Origin: Cristatella mucedo
Lineage: Eukaryota; Bryozoa; Phylactolaemata; Cristatellidae
Length of the DNA: 64,000 nucleotides
Reading direction: 5' to 3'
Assembly (NCBI GenBank): GCA_009760855.2
Contig: WPIO01000003.1
Location: 7,337,501 to 7,401,500, forward strand
Of this stretch, positions 12,498 through 23,269 are shown piece by piece. Position 1 is the first letter of the stretch; every line of letters begins with the position of its first letter. The notes below the pieces were generated by a model, which was given only the letters and a program-made list of their open reading frames with translations, ran no database searches and was not told the DNA's origin. Both the position numbers and the translations under genes were made by a program.

Positions 12498-13707
12498 CAC
12501 TTGATAAAGCGCCCTCAGAGAACTTAATCTCTCTCTAGGCGCTTTACATTTGCTGCAAAGAGAAATGCAATTGAATGGTGAGTAAAATCATGCTTGATAA
12601 ACAAAAAAAATTAATATTATGGTTAGGGGTGACATGCACAGGGTCAGCATGCAAATGTGGTTAGTGGCAGCATGCACGTGTCAGCACGCATAAGCACATC
12701 AAGGACGAATCACAGGGACCCACTAAATGCTGTCCTAAATAGGTGTATTTATAAATTCTTTTTAAATGTGGTCAGGTCAGGGGATGTTCTGACGCAGGTC
12801 GGGAGGGAGTTCCAGGCTTTCGGAGCATACGAACTAAATGTACGGTCTCCAAAGGATTTCAGGTTTGAACGGGGTATTTGTGGACTGTTGGATTCCGAAA
12901 AGCGGGTGGTACGATGCTTGGCCTGATGGGGGAGTATGTCGGAGAGATAGGCTGGAGCCAAAGAATGAAGTTACCTAAAAGTGAGGGACAAAACCTTGAA
13001 GTCAATCCGTCGGTTGACTGGTAGCCAGTGCAGGTCGGCGAGAAGTGGAGTAATGTGGCAACTGCGTCGCTCACGACAGACAAGCCTAGCTGCGGAGTTT
13101 TGTACCAGCTCAATCGCCTGATCGCACATGCTGGTAGGCCAGCGAGCAGTGAGTTGCAGAAGTCGAGACGAGATGTCACGAATGCATGGACCAACTTGGA
13201 CGTGGTGTCCTTATCTAAACAAGCCCAAATTTAAGCAATGTTATGAAGCTAAAAATAGGCAGATTTGACTGTGGAGCTGATATGGTCGTCTAACGAGAGG
13301 TCGCTTTGGAATATGAAACCTACATTTCGAGTAGATTCAACAGGAGATATGCTGTCAGAGCCAATTTGGAGTTTCAGCCTTTCCAATTTCTGAATCACAC
13401 TGGGTTTTTTCAGAACTAGTAAGTTAGTTTTATCATCGTTTAGTTTAAGAAAATTTGCTGCCATCTATGCGCGGATGTCATCAATGCATGCAGCAAGTGA
13501 GTTGAGAGAATTTAATGTGCTTGAAGGCTGGGAGGGATCAAAGCAAAGGTACAACTGAGCAACTGAGTGTCATCCGCATAGAAGTGAAAGCCTAGATTGT
13601 GCTTGGCAATCACATCAGCAAGAGGGAGAGTATAAATCGTGAAAGGAACCGGACCTAGCACGGAGCCCTGGGGTACTCAATATTTCAGAGGTACCTCAGA
13701 TGATCTT
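12466..13707 (-). mobile_element. L2 copy A, 5'-truncated LINE with intact 3' end
   Basis: The minus-strand 3' end is an (ATT)n tail (12466-12497) after the family hairpin (12500-12550). Upstream come the 3' UTR with 'gcatgcaaatgtggttagtg'-type sequence, then the ORF2 C-terminus, including [18 protein letters not shown] (12749-12961), thumb sequence FLKLNDDKTNLLVLKKPS (13249-13464) and part of the FADD region. At about 13557 the octamer-scale phrase 'gagcaact' is duplicated, which shifts the frame just before the FADD motif. Homology ends near 13707, before the first catalytic Asp motif, so the copy is 5'-truncated. Confidence 0.9.
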
Positions 13708-14052
13708 ACTCGATAGCCATGACTGACCAATGAGCTGCGGTTTGAGACAAGCCGTGGCCTGAGCCAGGTGACTGCCCTGGCGAGCCCGCAAGATACGCAT
13801 CGGTCGTCGTATTTGGGGAATGCTATATCGCTTAATCGGTATGTTCACTGCGACCGCGTTTGTCATTTCACACATCGGAGAGAACTTTAGCGTTGCTTCG
13901 TGGAGAGAGTCAAAGCGACTGAGCATGCCTCCTCGACGACGATTTTTTTTTTATTCAAGTGTGTCTTCATTTTACGTCTCATAGATAATTTGCTATGGAA
14001 CGTGTTTGAGCGATTGCTGGCATTGAATGAACAGGATGAGCTTATTAAGCTG
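13708..14052. other. No gene recognised
   Basis: Sequence between L2-A and a SINE. It includes a T-rich run near 13943-13953. No coding similarity. Confidence 0.4.
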
Positions 14053-14190
14053 TGCTGGTCTGGCCCAGTGGTTAGGGTGCTCGCCACGACCAAGGTGTGG
14101 CTGGGGTCGTGGGCTCGAGCCCTGAGGCATATGTGAAGTGCCTGAATAGAGATTAAGTTTTAAGCTCTCTTAGGGTGCTATACAAATAGA
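14053..14190 (+). mobile_element. SINE-1 copy (best-preserved promoter boxes)
   Basis: The tRNA-like head has an A box TGGCCCAGTGG (14061-14071), an exact fit to TRGYNNARNNG, and a B box GGCTCGAGCCC (about 14112-14122). The tail holds 'gtgcctgaatagagattaag', 'ctctcttagggtgc' and 'tatacaaat', a near copy of the 3' hairpin of the L2 LINEs. The A and B boxes would form an internal RNA polymerase III promoter. The element ends directly in a long (AT)n tract. Confidence 0.85.
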
Positions 14191-14315
<125 letters not shown>

Positions 14316-14319
14316 CGTA

Positions 14320-14784
14320 TGCATTACCAATGCCCTGCACTCGGTCGATTGCATCCGCGCCATCTCGTGACCTTGAACTCTTCGCTTTGTCACTCGATCG
14401 GGTGCGCTGAAATCGTGCGACCAGCTTGCAGCGAGAGCGCTTCAAATGCGGCGGAAGCTTGGACGGGCGGAAGCTCGGTGCGAGCCCCGTGTGACTCATT
14501 CAACTCCTCGAGTCCGTGGAGCTCATCGAACGAGATTCGCCCACTCAATCCAACGCAAGCATTCAATAATTAAACCACCATTATTTCTCTGAAACGCCGG
14601 CACTTTTAGCGTAGGCGCTGTTGAGGAGGCGACATCGGGTGCACGAATGAGCCGCTGCGACCGAGGCCGAGGTCCAATGTCGGAGTCTGACTGACTGACT
14701 GCCGGGAGGGGTAGTGCGGGGGCGGGCGGGATCGCAAGGCCGTACAGCAGGGGTGAACATGCAAGAGTGGCCCAACAGCTGCCT
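14320..14784. other. CpG-rich sequence, no gene recognised
   Basis: Start of the large CpG-rich block (to about 16920). No domain or RNA gene recognised in this part. Confidence 0.4.
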
Positions 14785-15057
14785 TAGTCAGTTTTTAGAA
14801 TAACTTGTATGCTCATTTCCTCAGGCGAGAGGGCCTTTAGCCGGCTTTCCATTCACACGCGACAGTAGTTTTGTACTGACCTGCCCCCTTCAGGTAGGTA
14901 GCCACGTCATTCAACGTCATTCCCATACTTGGGCACTGAACGCCTCCAGGTGAAGGGCAGGCGTTATCTGATGGCGAAACACTCTATACGCAGCAAGATT
15001 CGAACCCATGGCCTCGTTGAATAAAATCCGCCGTGCTAACCGTCTAGCTTGTCGGAA
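14785..15057 (-). mobile_element. SINE-3, putative tRNA-derived element, single copy
   Basis: On the minus strand, 15057 down to 14990 reads like a tRNA: a D-arm region GCTAGACGGTTAGCACGG and a B box GGGTTCGAATC. No anticodon stem can be closed and the T-stem next to the B box does not pair well, so it is not a functional tRNA. About 200 bp of unrelated body follows, ending near 14785. No second copy is visible in the window, so the SINE call rests on the tRNA-like head alone. Confidence 0.5.
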
Positions 15058-16920
15058 GCGTCAGCAATATGACGCCAGGTTGAAATGGTTCGTCATGCTG
15101 GACGGACTCGCCGATGCCGGCAGCTGGCAAATCGCAGCGCCCACCGGCCCGCCCACTGAGCAGATCGAGGACAAGCGAAACCATATGGCTGACCTCGCGA
15201 TGACTCAGTCGGAAAGTCGCTCGGCGTTGTCGACGAGCGAAGTTTAAACGTGAGCGGCGCAGACGGAGAACGTCGCGCCCGCGCCCGCTTGCCCGACCCT
15301 GGCCGCAGCGACAGGCGGAAGTCGACATCGGCGACATGCGGCGACAGCTGCTCGACGAAGATGGCGCTGACAGCAGGAATGCCAGCGACACTAGAGACGG
15401 TGGCGAGCAGCTGCGCCCGCGAGGCGCAGACAGGGCAGCAGATCGCCGCCGTCCTATAGGTGGGCAGTCTTGCGCCATGCAATTACGTTACGTCGCGCTT
15501 GCGATTGCCAATCGACGAAAGGCCGCCGATCTCGAAACCCGCATCGATATAATTCGAAGCGATCGGCTGAGTTTCGACTGCCGATGAGTGGGTGGGCGAG
15601 CGATCACCTTTGCACGTCCGCTTTCTGCCCTGCTCTCGTCTCGATTGGCAGGTGTCGCGCAAGCGGGAGGATTAGTAAACCGCTGAAAATGTATGTCGGC
15701 AAGCAAGCAAGCAGCGCCGCGTGCAGCGGTGCCTGCGGCAGCGCCAAGACATTGGGTTTTCCTAGAGCTTGCCGCACTCCCTTTTAACCGACCGTAATCA
15801 GGGGGCCTTGCTTAAAAAAAGCTAACCACTAGAAGGAGCTCTCGACTTCTGTCCCCGAGGAATCCGCAGGTTTCAGAGCACTCAGTACGCCAGTCCTCTT
15901 AAGCCCGCCGCCGCCGCCGCCTCCCGCCGCCCGCCGAGCTCGGCCGAGACTTTGCGGTGGGTGGCGCCGCGTGCACAGCGGTCGCGTAATCCGCCAGCCC
16001 AGTGCGACTTCGCGAGCGCCGACTCACGCGAAATGACTGCGCACACTTTCCGGCAGTTTGTCCAGAGGACGACGTTCGGCCGAAGCCTCTCCGGTCTGGG
16101 ACCTGTCGCTAGTCCGGAGACGATTTCCGCCGGCGCGCTCACCTGGCGTGCACCCAAAGGTTAGTACGCCGCCCGGTTAGGCGTCCGCCGCCGCCGCCGA
16201 AGCCGCCGCCTCGCTCGCTTGGCCGCCTCGCGGTAATGCCGCCTGCTCCTTCAGCACTGCTCGCCGCTCACTGGCGACGGCCGTCAACTCCCGGCGCTGT
16301 CACCAATGCCGACGCTGTCGCCACAGTCGGCTCTCTCTCTCTCTCTCGCTCTCTCTCGCTCTCGGCGCTACGGTATCGTCTTCGGCGTCTGGTATGAGGT
16401 GGGCGTGCCGATAGCAGGAGCGCGTCTCGCCAGTGGCTAGCGCCACTAGCCGTTGGACGGCCGCGCCGTATTGACCGCGATTAATAAAGACGCGAGTCCG
16501 GCAGTGCGGCCGCGGCCCAAGCTGGGGCACACTCGCCCGCACGCACGTGCCCGCGTCCGTGCGCGCGAGCCTGCCCGTCGCTCGTCGCCCAGCAGCCACC
16601 ACGCCCCGCGCGACCGTATCGATCCGCTGCGAAATTACCGAGACGATTCGCCGGACTCAATCCTTAATTAATAGCTCGCCGCCGGCGCCGCGTCGGCGTC
16701 GAACCGGAACGGGCCGCCGGCGGCGGCGGCGGCGATGCCACCGCCGCCGAGGCGTCCCGAGGCGCGAGCCTGCTCCTTCTTCGTGCCGTGCGCGAACGCG
16801 CGTGAGCTCGCTCCAGCGTCTCTCTTAACGCTCTAACAGCTCAGGTACTCATGTCATACAGCGCCTCGTAGCCTATCGCGGCGCCTCGAAGCCCGGCGCT
16901 TCTACTCGGCAATCGCCTAG
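15058..16920. other. CpG-rich block with GCC/GGC triplet runs
   Basis: Very high CpG density; triplet runs at 15907-15925, 16185-16210 and 16720-16750, and short (TC)n at 16331-16350. Many open frames lie on both strands but none carries a recognisable domain. One frame at 16032-16160 starts with ATG and ends at a GT that looks like a splice donor; it is discussed under findings and is not annotated as a gene. Confidence 0.5.
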
Positions 16921-17519
16921 GGCGCTGGGCTAAGGGGATCGCCAGAACTAAGAGGTAGAAAACTTAAAAGATAGCCATCTTTTGATAAGGTGTTAATAAC
17001 TAGCACCAAACTACTTTCCGCATCCAAACTTCATGGCAGCTTATTGAATGAAGATCACAGAAAGCCGCTACGAAGAATCATCCGAACAAACGCAGGAGCA
17101 CGGGGGTGGCAGTGCGAGTCGTTTGGAGGTGGGTGCAAGGAGCTTTGTGGGCAGGTCGACGGCCTCGCCCCTTGGGTGCATTGGTCTTATTATTGAACTC
17201 AGGCCCATATAAATGAACCCACAGTAGTAGGTTCCCTCGCAGTCCACGGTCCGGAGATGGAGGTGCATGAGCCGTGAGTCTCTGCCGCGTGCTTTCGCTG
17301 TTGGCTCGTTCTGCTTCTGCATTGTCTGATTGTCTGCACAGCAGGTCGGCAGCGGTCGTACAGGGTCGATCCGGTTCGATCGGACTGCTGGCCCAGCCGA
17401 GGTGATGAGCACTGCTGCTAATCGGGCCGAAACTACGTTTTTAGCCTAGGTCTGCGGCTGATGACTGGACGACCAGCAGACAGTAGCCTATCGTTTCTGG
17501 TGGGAGGTTGCTGTATCCT
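16921..17519. other. No gene recognised
   Basis: Mixed-composition sequence after the CpG-rich block. The open frame at 17068-17412 on the minus strand has no recognised domain. Confidence 0.35.
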
Positions 17520-17543
17520 AATAATAATAATAATAATAATAAT
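17519..17543. repeat. (AAT)n microsatellite
   Basis: Eight AAT units. Similar triplet runs elsewhere in the window are L2 tails, but no hairpin or LINE sequence adjoins this one. Confidence 0.9.
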
Positions 17544-19211
17544 TGCAGGTTGTCAGTCATCCTACACCCAGTGGAACACAGTATAAGAGCATCAATAAAA
17601 CGGTACATGCTAATACTTTGTACAGAGTTATGGGCAGTAAGAAATCTTCAGAGGTTCAAAACGTAAGAGAAGGGCTGAAAAGGTTAAAGAGCAAGCAAAA
17701 GATATGGGCGGAAAAGGGCGGGGAAAGGCCGATAAAATGAGTCAAAAATGAAATTTTGCACATCACAAGACAAGCTAGTTACAAACGCAATCCCAAATTT
17801 TTGTGAGTGGCAGACTACCGGGCCATGGTAAATAAAACTATTTTGTACGAACCAATTTACGCCGGAAGTAGTACTTCGTGCTTAACAAGCATGATTTTCT
17901 TTGAAAAATAATAGCAGACAAGCATCGTATTTTTGAAAACTTTGTAAATATAAGGTACTCAGTCCTAAATTGACACGAAGAACGTCACTTTACACTGTAT
18001 AAAACGTTGAATTTTCAAAATAATGACACCCTCTCGATGTCAATCGTCCGACTGCCGTCATAACGATCAAAAAGCGTAAACCGGATCGCGCCAAGCTCAA
18101 CCACACCCCTTAGCACCCATCTTCGGCAAACGACTATCCAAGCCTATAACCTATAAGCCTATACTTATTTCTTCGCCTCACATACTTTTACATTGCTACT
18201 ATTACGTTAGCTCACAAACCGGAAGTCACTATCGTTCGGCAACAAGAATATTGTTAGGGATAATATTGTATGATAATATTGGTAATAATTTATTGATAAA
18301 TTACTACCGCCGGGGCCGCGGTATCTAAGGAGTTCATTATCACCGGAGTTACTGAATCCTGGGATACCACTTATCCGGCTCCAGTAGCAGCCATTGAACG
18401 CCTGGCAAGCCGCCGGCGATACCGCGGTACCGGCGGCCGGTCAGCAGGAGACTTGGATTGAACTAGCCCGTCGTTCACTGTGAGTCAGACTGCAAATTTG
18501 TATTCGATTCTATTCTAGGGAAATTTAGGGGATTTTAAGTTCTCACTTATGCCATTTATAATTATGTTATTATGTAATTTGTAATATGTAATTTATGGAA
18601 TGTGAATTATGTAATTTGAAGAACTGTATTGGTGAACGCGGAGCAGACGCCTGGGTCTGAATGGTGCGTTTGAGGATATGTTCTGGCAATGGATATGTTC
18701 TGTTGACGCTACATAAGAGCCTTTTAAGGTTGACCTATTCCTAAGATCTGTATTTATAAATGCATTGAATTTTTTGAGCGGTACATAGCATTTCATAGCG
18801 CTTTCGCATTTTCATAGCTTCAGGTTCCCAGTTTCCCTCACACAAGACCAAGCTAAATAATAGCCCTCGGAGGCTTGCTATTGACATATTTCTTAAATTA
18901 GAGATCCGATCAACTTGAAATTTGGAATGCAATATTGATTGTACGTACACATAATTTAAGCGTCACGCGTGCGCACTGGACGTAAGTAGATAGACCAATT
19001 TTAAATATAATCTGGCTTTTGGCGTTCCAACACAATTTGTCATAATGCTATGCATGTTTTATGCAAATTTTAGTGGCATGCTAATAATGATCTCATCAAC
19101 GTTAAACTTGAGGTATTTGCTCCTTGGTATTTGCTTCAAATTTGTGTGACAGTAAGCAGAGTGACTGTGGCTTTGTATTGATCACGTGCATGCTTTTTAT
19201 TGTCGGTTACC
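17544..19211. other. AT-rich sequence; contains a GC-rich inverted repeat at 18307-18436
   Basis: No gene recognised. Inside lies a pair of GC-rich inverted arms (18307-18325 and 18418-18436) and, at 18540-18615, a degenerate 'ttatgtaatttg' repetition. 'ccggtttac'-type sequence at about 18078 (antisense) resembles a block in D1 copy 1 too weakly for annotation. Confidence 0.4.
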
Positions 19212-19375
19212 TTTAATGGCACACTAGGTAAGGCGGTTGCTTTCACGACCTCGGTCCCGAGGTCGTAGGTTTGATTCCTGCGGTGGGCGATCCTTTATCG
19301 CCACTGCAAGCGGTGGTGATAGCCGTAAAATGCTCTTCTTTCGCTATACAAAAAGAGGCTGTTTAATCAGCTAGG
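19212..19375 (+). mobile_element. SINE-2 copy 1
   Basis: tRNA-like head with an A-box-like 'taggtaaggcgg' and a B box GGTTTGATTCC (19268-19278), one mismatch from the GGTTCGATTCC consensus. The body 'tgcggtgggcgatc...ttatcgcc' and 'gtggtgatagccgtaaa' and the tail 'gctatacaaaa...gctgtttaatcagctag' are shared with 22297-22468 and, inverted, 24066-24203. This family differs from SINE-1. Confidence 0.82.
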
Positions 19376-19695
19376 ATTTATTTGTTTAAACTGTTTTGTC
19401 AAAACTTTACTTTTTTAGCTGTGAAAATCTATCGATTCCCACTTTGCAACCCAGCGATGTGAAATTGATAATACAAGCTGGCCTTGACTATTTCTGGCTG
19501 CCGGCAGCCTCATCATAATTTTCTGTCTCGTAAGTATAGCTGGACAAGTCCCCAGAGTCCTTGAACTTGATTTTGCAGATGCATGCAAAGTTTACATGCA
19601 AAATAGCTTTTTATTTCCTTTTTAGATACCACAGCACTTATAACCAAGATTCCCGTCTCTCTTGAGTGCATTGGCATATTTCTGCACTGCGTGGC
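19376..19695. other. No gene recognised
   Basis: AT-rich sequence between a SINE and L2 copy B. Confidence 0.35.
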
Positions 19696-19697
19696 TT

Positions 19698-20810
19698 TAA
19701 TAATAATAATAGTAATGCACTTGATAAAGCGCCCTCAGAGAACTTAATCTCTTTCTAGGCGCTTTACATTTGCTGCAAAGGGAAATGCAATTGAATGATA
19801 AGTAAAATCATGCTTGAAAGAACAAACACAATGAATAATATGGTTAGGGGTTACATGCACTGGGTCAGCATGCAAATGTGGTTAGTGGCAGCATGCACAG
19901 TGTCAGCACGCATAAGCACGTGAAGGACGAATCACAGGGACCCACTAAATGCTGTCCTAAATAAGTGTGTGTTTTAAGTTCCTTTTAAATTTGGTCAGGT
20001 CAGGGGATGTACTGACGCAGGTCGGGAGGGAGTTCTAGGCTTTGGGAGCATACGAACTGAATGCACGGTCTCCAAGGGATTTAAGGTTTGTACGAGGTAT
20101 TTCTAGACTGTTGAATTTCGAAAAGTGGGTGGTACGATGCTTGGCCTGATGGGGGAGTATGTCGGAGAGATAGGCTGGAGCCATAGAATGAAGGAACCTA
20201 AAAGTGAGCGACAAAACCTTAAAGTCAATCCGTTGCTTGACTGCTAGTCAGTGCAGGTCGGCGAGAAGTGGAGTAATGTGGCAACTGCGTCGCTCACGAC
20301 AGACAAGCCTAGCTGCGGAGTTTTGTACCAGCTGCAATCGCCTGATCGCACATGCTGGTAGGCCAGCAAGCAGTGAGTTGCAGAAGTCGAGACGAGATGT
20401 CACGAATGCATGGACCAACTTGGACGTGGTATCCTTATCTAAACAAGCCCGAATTTAAGCAATGTTGTGGAGCTGGAAATAGGCAGATTTGACCGTGGAG
20501 CTGATATGGTCGTCTAACGAGAGTTTGCCTAAATGTCGACATTGAGGTGCAGCCAGGAACCGAGGAACAGCATTCTAGTGGGGAGGTTGTCATCGCAGGG
20601 ATTTATTCCCTGATCTTGTCTATCTTCTGCACAAAGAATCGAGAGAAGCGATCGGCTAGATCATCATTAGGATCATCAGGTAAGGAGCTAATCTGGGAAC
20701 GGTTGAGGAGATGGTTTATTGTCGACATCAGCATTTTTGGATTGTGCATCTGTGATTCAACAATGTGTCTATAGAAGCTAGACTTGGCCTTTGCTAGGAT
20801 TTATTGGTAA
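19698..20810 (-). mobile_element. L2 copy B, internally deleted LINE
   Basis: Has the L2 (ATT)n tail, hairpin and C-terminal region in normal order on the minus strand from 19698 to about 20523. Right after 'gtctaacgagag' it jumps to sequence that in L2 copy G lies about 985 bp further upstream ('taaatgtagacattgagg', 44074 in G). The deletion removes the whole catalytic palm (both the AAFDTIDH and FADD motifs). Homology continues to about 20810 and ends at 'ggcctttgctaggatt'. It is therefore non-coding for reverse transcriptase but keeps the 3' end. Confidence 0.88.
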
Positions 20811-20867
20811 AGAAGACTAAGAAGATACAACAGATATAGTTTTATTGTTTGGCGCACTAAGAGGACG

Positions 20868-20948
20868 TTTTCTTTACCCAAGTGCTTCATGTACCTGTAT
20901 GCCACACGGCTCTAGTCCACCGCCTCGGTCGTCAAACGCGAGCGCCTA
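20868..20948 (-). mobile_element. SINE-1 fragment
   Basis: Matches the middle of SINE-1 on the minus strand ('aagtgcttcatgtacc', 'cggctctagtcca', 'cgcctcggtcgtcaaacgcgagcgcc'-type sequence). Both the hairpin end and the A box are damaged or absent. Confidence 0.6.
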
Positions 20949-20984
20949 ATTGAAGAGGGAGCAAGCTAATACTGGGAGCCTGCA

Positions 20985-21300
20985 AGTACGTATACACATA
21001 CCTGAAAGTATATATGCATGCATATACATACCTGTGTGTATACATGCACGTATACAATACCTGTACGCATGCATGCACACACGTGTATATATACATGCAC
21101 GTATATACATACGGTGTGCCTACATGCACGTATGCACAAACATATGTCTACATGCACACATACACATATCTGCACGCATACATGCATGCATGCACATACG
21201 TGTGCATATACATGTACGTATACACATACATGTACGCCTACATGTACGCATACATTTGTCGGGACGCCTGCGTATATACATGCCTACTATAAATGCATAC
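20985..21300. repeat. Minisatellite of alternating purine-pyrimidine (ATGCACGTATACAT-like)
   Basis: About ten imperfect units of roughly 28-32 bp built from 'tacatgcacgtatacat', 'acctgtatgcatgca' and 'cacacgtgtatata'. Nearly every step alternates purine and pyrimidine. The Tyr/His/Cys/Thr-rich frames on both strands come from this structure and are not genes. Confidence 0.85.
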
Positions 21301-21879
21301 ATTTGTTAAACCAAATGTTGACCTCACTGAAACCAATAATGTTTGAGGAAATATAGTAAATTTTCGGGGGAAATGGTCCTTTATATTGCGTGCGTGCAAC
21401 GGATAGAAAATCCAGTCCCCACACAATATGGTGCTCCTACATTACGATACGTGTGTTCGCGTATGTGGAGATGTGCTGCATTGTGTGGGGGCGTTAAATA
21501 CGGTAAATCAGGGCACACAATGGGAGAAAGCATTCCACACATACTGTTATATGTGGGGGCACATACTGGATACGATGTTTTGTGGGGCCATAATTTTATT
21601 GTGGGGCCAATCAAAGCTTTTGCTAGATTTCTCGGCAATTTCTACGGTAGTTACGCCTCTGGCAAAGTTTGGTGAACGAGACAAGTCTTGTCGTATTTTC
21701 TTGCCTTTTCTCGTGTTACTTTTTTTTTATTCGTCTCGTTCTTGCTCTGTATAATTTTCCAATTTTGGCCTTTGGCTATTTTCATCGCTTTTTGTTGCAA
21801 CTCCGGTCTCAAAAGTGTTTTCAATTACGATAAGTTAACATTTGATTTAATTTTAGATTAAACAAAATAATATTTTGAC
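21301..21879. other. No gene; contains GTGTGGGG inverted repetition
   Basis: 'ccccacacaatat' (21417) is inverted at 'gcattgtgtggggg' (21478-21491), with related G-rich motifs 'atgtgggggcac' and 'tgtggggcc' at 21551-21607. This may be an unrecognised non-autonomous DNA element. 21351-21374 ('aaattttcgggggaaatgg') resembles a pogo-type terminal sequence but in the wrong orientation to be the left end of the next element. Confidence 0.35.
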
Positions 21880-21887
21880 CCTCAGAT

Positions 21888-23269
21888 ATGATGAAATGCA
21901 AAAAGACAGAGCTATTCTATCGAGTACAAGGAAGAAATAGTAGAGGATTCTCAGGAAAATATTCCGACGTCTTTCTGAAAGAGAAGAAGTTGGATCTACG
22001 ACTTGTCTGGAAATGGCGAGCAGAGTACGATAGCCCCAGTCAACAGGTGGACTTCGGCAATGCTAAGAAGTGCAAGTGTGGATTAGGACGGCAACCATTA
22101 TGTTATTTCCCGAGGTGGAATGCATCACCAGTGAATGGATTGCTGACATGAGAGTAAAGACTGGCTGTGCACGGGCCGATATTCAAGCATGTGCTCTTGC
22201 AATGGCACCACAGTTAGAAATACTCACAGAAGAATTCAAAGCATCACAACACTTGATGGATAGCTTTCTTCAGAATTACGAATAGTCTCTGAGAGGTGAG
22301 CCGTGATGGTATACTACGTGAAGCGATTTCTTTTACGACCTCGGTTCCGGGGTTGTGGGTTCAAATCCTGCGGTGGGCGATCTTTTATTGCCGCTGAAAG
22401 CGTTGGTGATAGCCGTAAAGGCTCTTCTGGTACTATACAAAATAGATTGTTAGATCAGCTAGTATTTAAGATGATTGACAATTTTGTTTAAGATGGAAGA
22501 TAGGGAATTTTTTAAACGTGCACTTGCATTCAAGTTCTCTTTTGACGGTATCGACTTTTCCGAATACTAACTTTCCAACGTGATTGCGATGGATAAAACT
22601 GCAGTATTTTTGAGTAAACGTTTTCGAATAATAATTGATTAGAGGGGTGCCTCGTCGATCTGCATTCCCTCCGCTGGTTACGAAAGTGCATGCGTTAATT
22701 TTTTATTTTGGCACTTCGTCAGGATGGGAAGAAAGCCCCATCTCTAATCATCAGTACAGGCGGTTAAGATAAGATTGAACATGTTTCAGGCGCTAATGTT
22801 CCTGAAAGCGAAAAAGCCTGGTGGACAACAATCAGTTATAGTGAAGTTGGTCGATTCAATGCTGTCAGTGGCTTTGCGACGTGGCCAAAGAGGTCTTCTA
22901 GCCTGGGATTAGACCAGCATTCACAGCACAAAAGGCATGAAAAACCTCTTGCAGAGAGAGAAATAGATCATATAATGATTCCTAATTAAATGAATGCCTA
23001 TCTCTAGACTCTTAATATTGCAAGGAGAAAAGCCATTCAAGCATAGTTTGCGCATCAAAATCAATTACTAGATTAAAAACAGAATGGAGAGAAATCAGCG
23101 TAGAAACTTTGTGAAGCCTAGCCTGCAAGAAGTCTTTACTTGGGGGAAGAATTCACGGGATACAGTCCCTGACAGTTGTGTTGGTTATGCACTACAAGTA
23201 GGCTACGTGGACCAAAGTGCTCGTTTAAGGAGAGTTCTATGGCTAGCCATGACAGATTCTGGCGAATAG
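21888..23269 (+). pseudogene. pogo/Tigger-like transposase remnant (CENP-B-type DNA-binding domain plus DDE core)
   Basis: Such transposases bind terminal repeats through CENP-B-like helix-turn-helix domains and cut with a DDE/DDD active site. Visible in order: a first helix-turn-helix-like segment ending in KKCKCGLGRQPL (21888-22098); after a frame change near 22090, the second DNA-binding domain with LFPEVECITSEWI, ARADIQACALAMA and FKASQHLMDSFLQNYE (22100-22283), closed by a stop; a SINE insertion; VIAMDKTAV with the presumed first catalytic Asp (22580-22606); IPSAGYES (about 22661-22690); LLAWD with the presumed second Asp (22894-22908), followed by an in-frame stop; and a C-terminal KPSLQEVFTW block (23114-23143). 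Several stops and frame changes rule out function. Confidence 0.82.
22297..22468 (+). mobile_element. SINE-2 copy 2, inserted in the pogo element
   Basis: B box GGTTCAAATCC (about 22358-22368), body 'tgcggtgggcgatc', 'ggtgatagccgtaaa', tail 'tactatacaaaatagattg' and 'gatcagctag'. It interrupts the pogo transposase just after the DNA-binding domain, so it is younger than the pogo insertion. Confidence 0.85.

Noticed and set aside
14986-15057. tRNA gene on the minus strand
   Set aside because: D-arm and B-box resemblance is good, but the anticodon and T stems do not close and no acceptor stem forms; treated as a tRNA-derived SINE head.
20932-21356. Cys/His/Tyr-rich open frames on both strands
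   Set aside because: Translation of the purine-pyrimidine minisatellite; no zinc-finger spacing and no start context.
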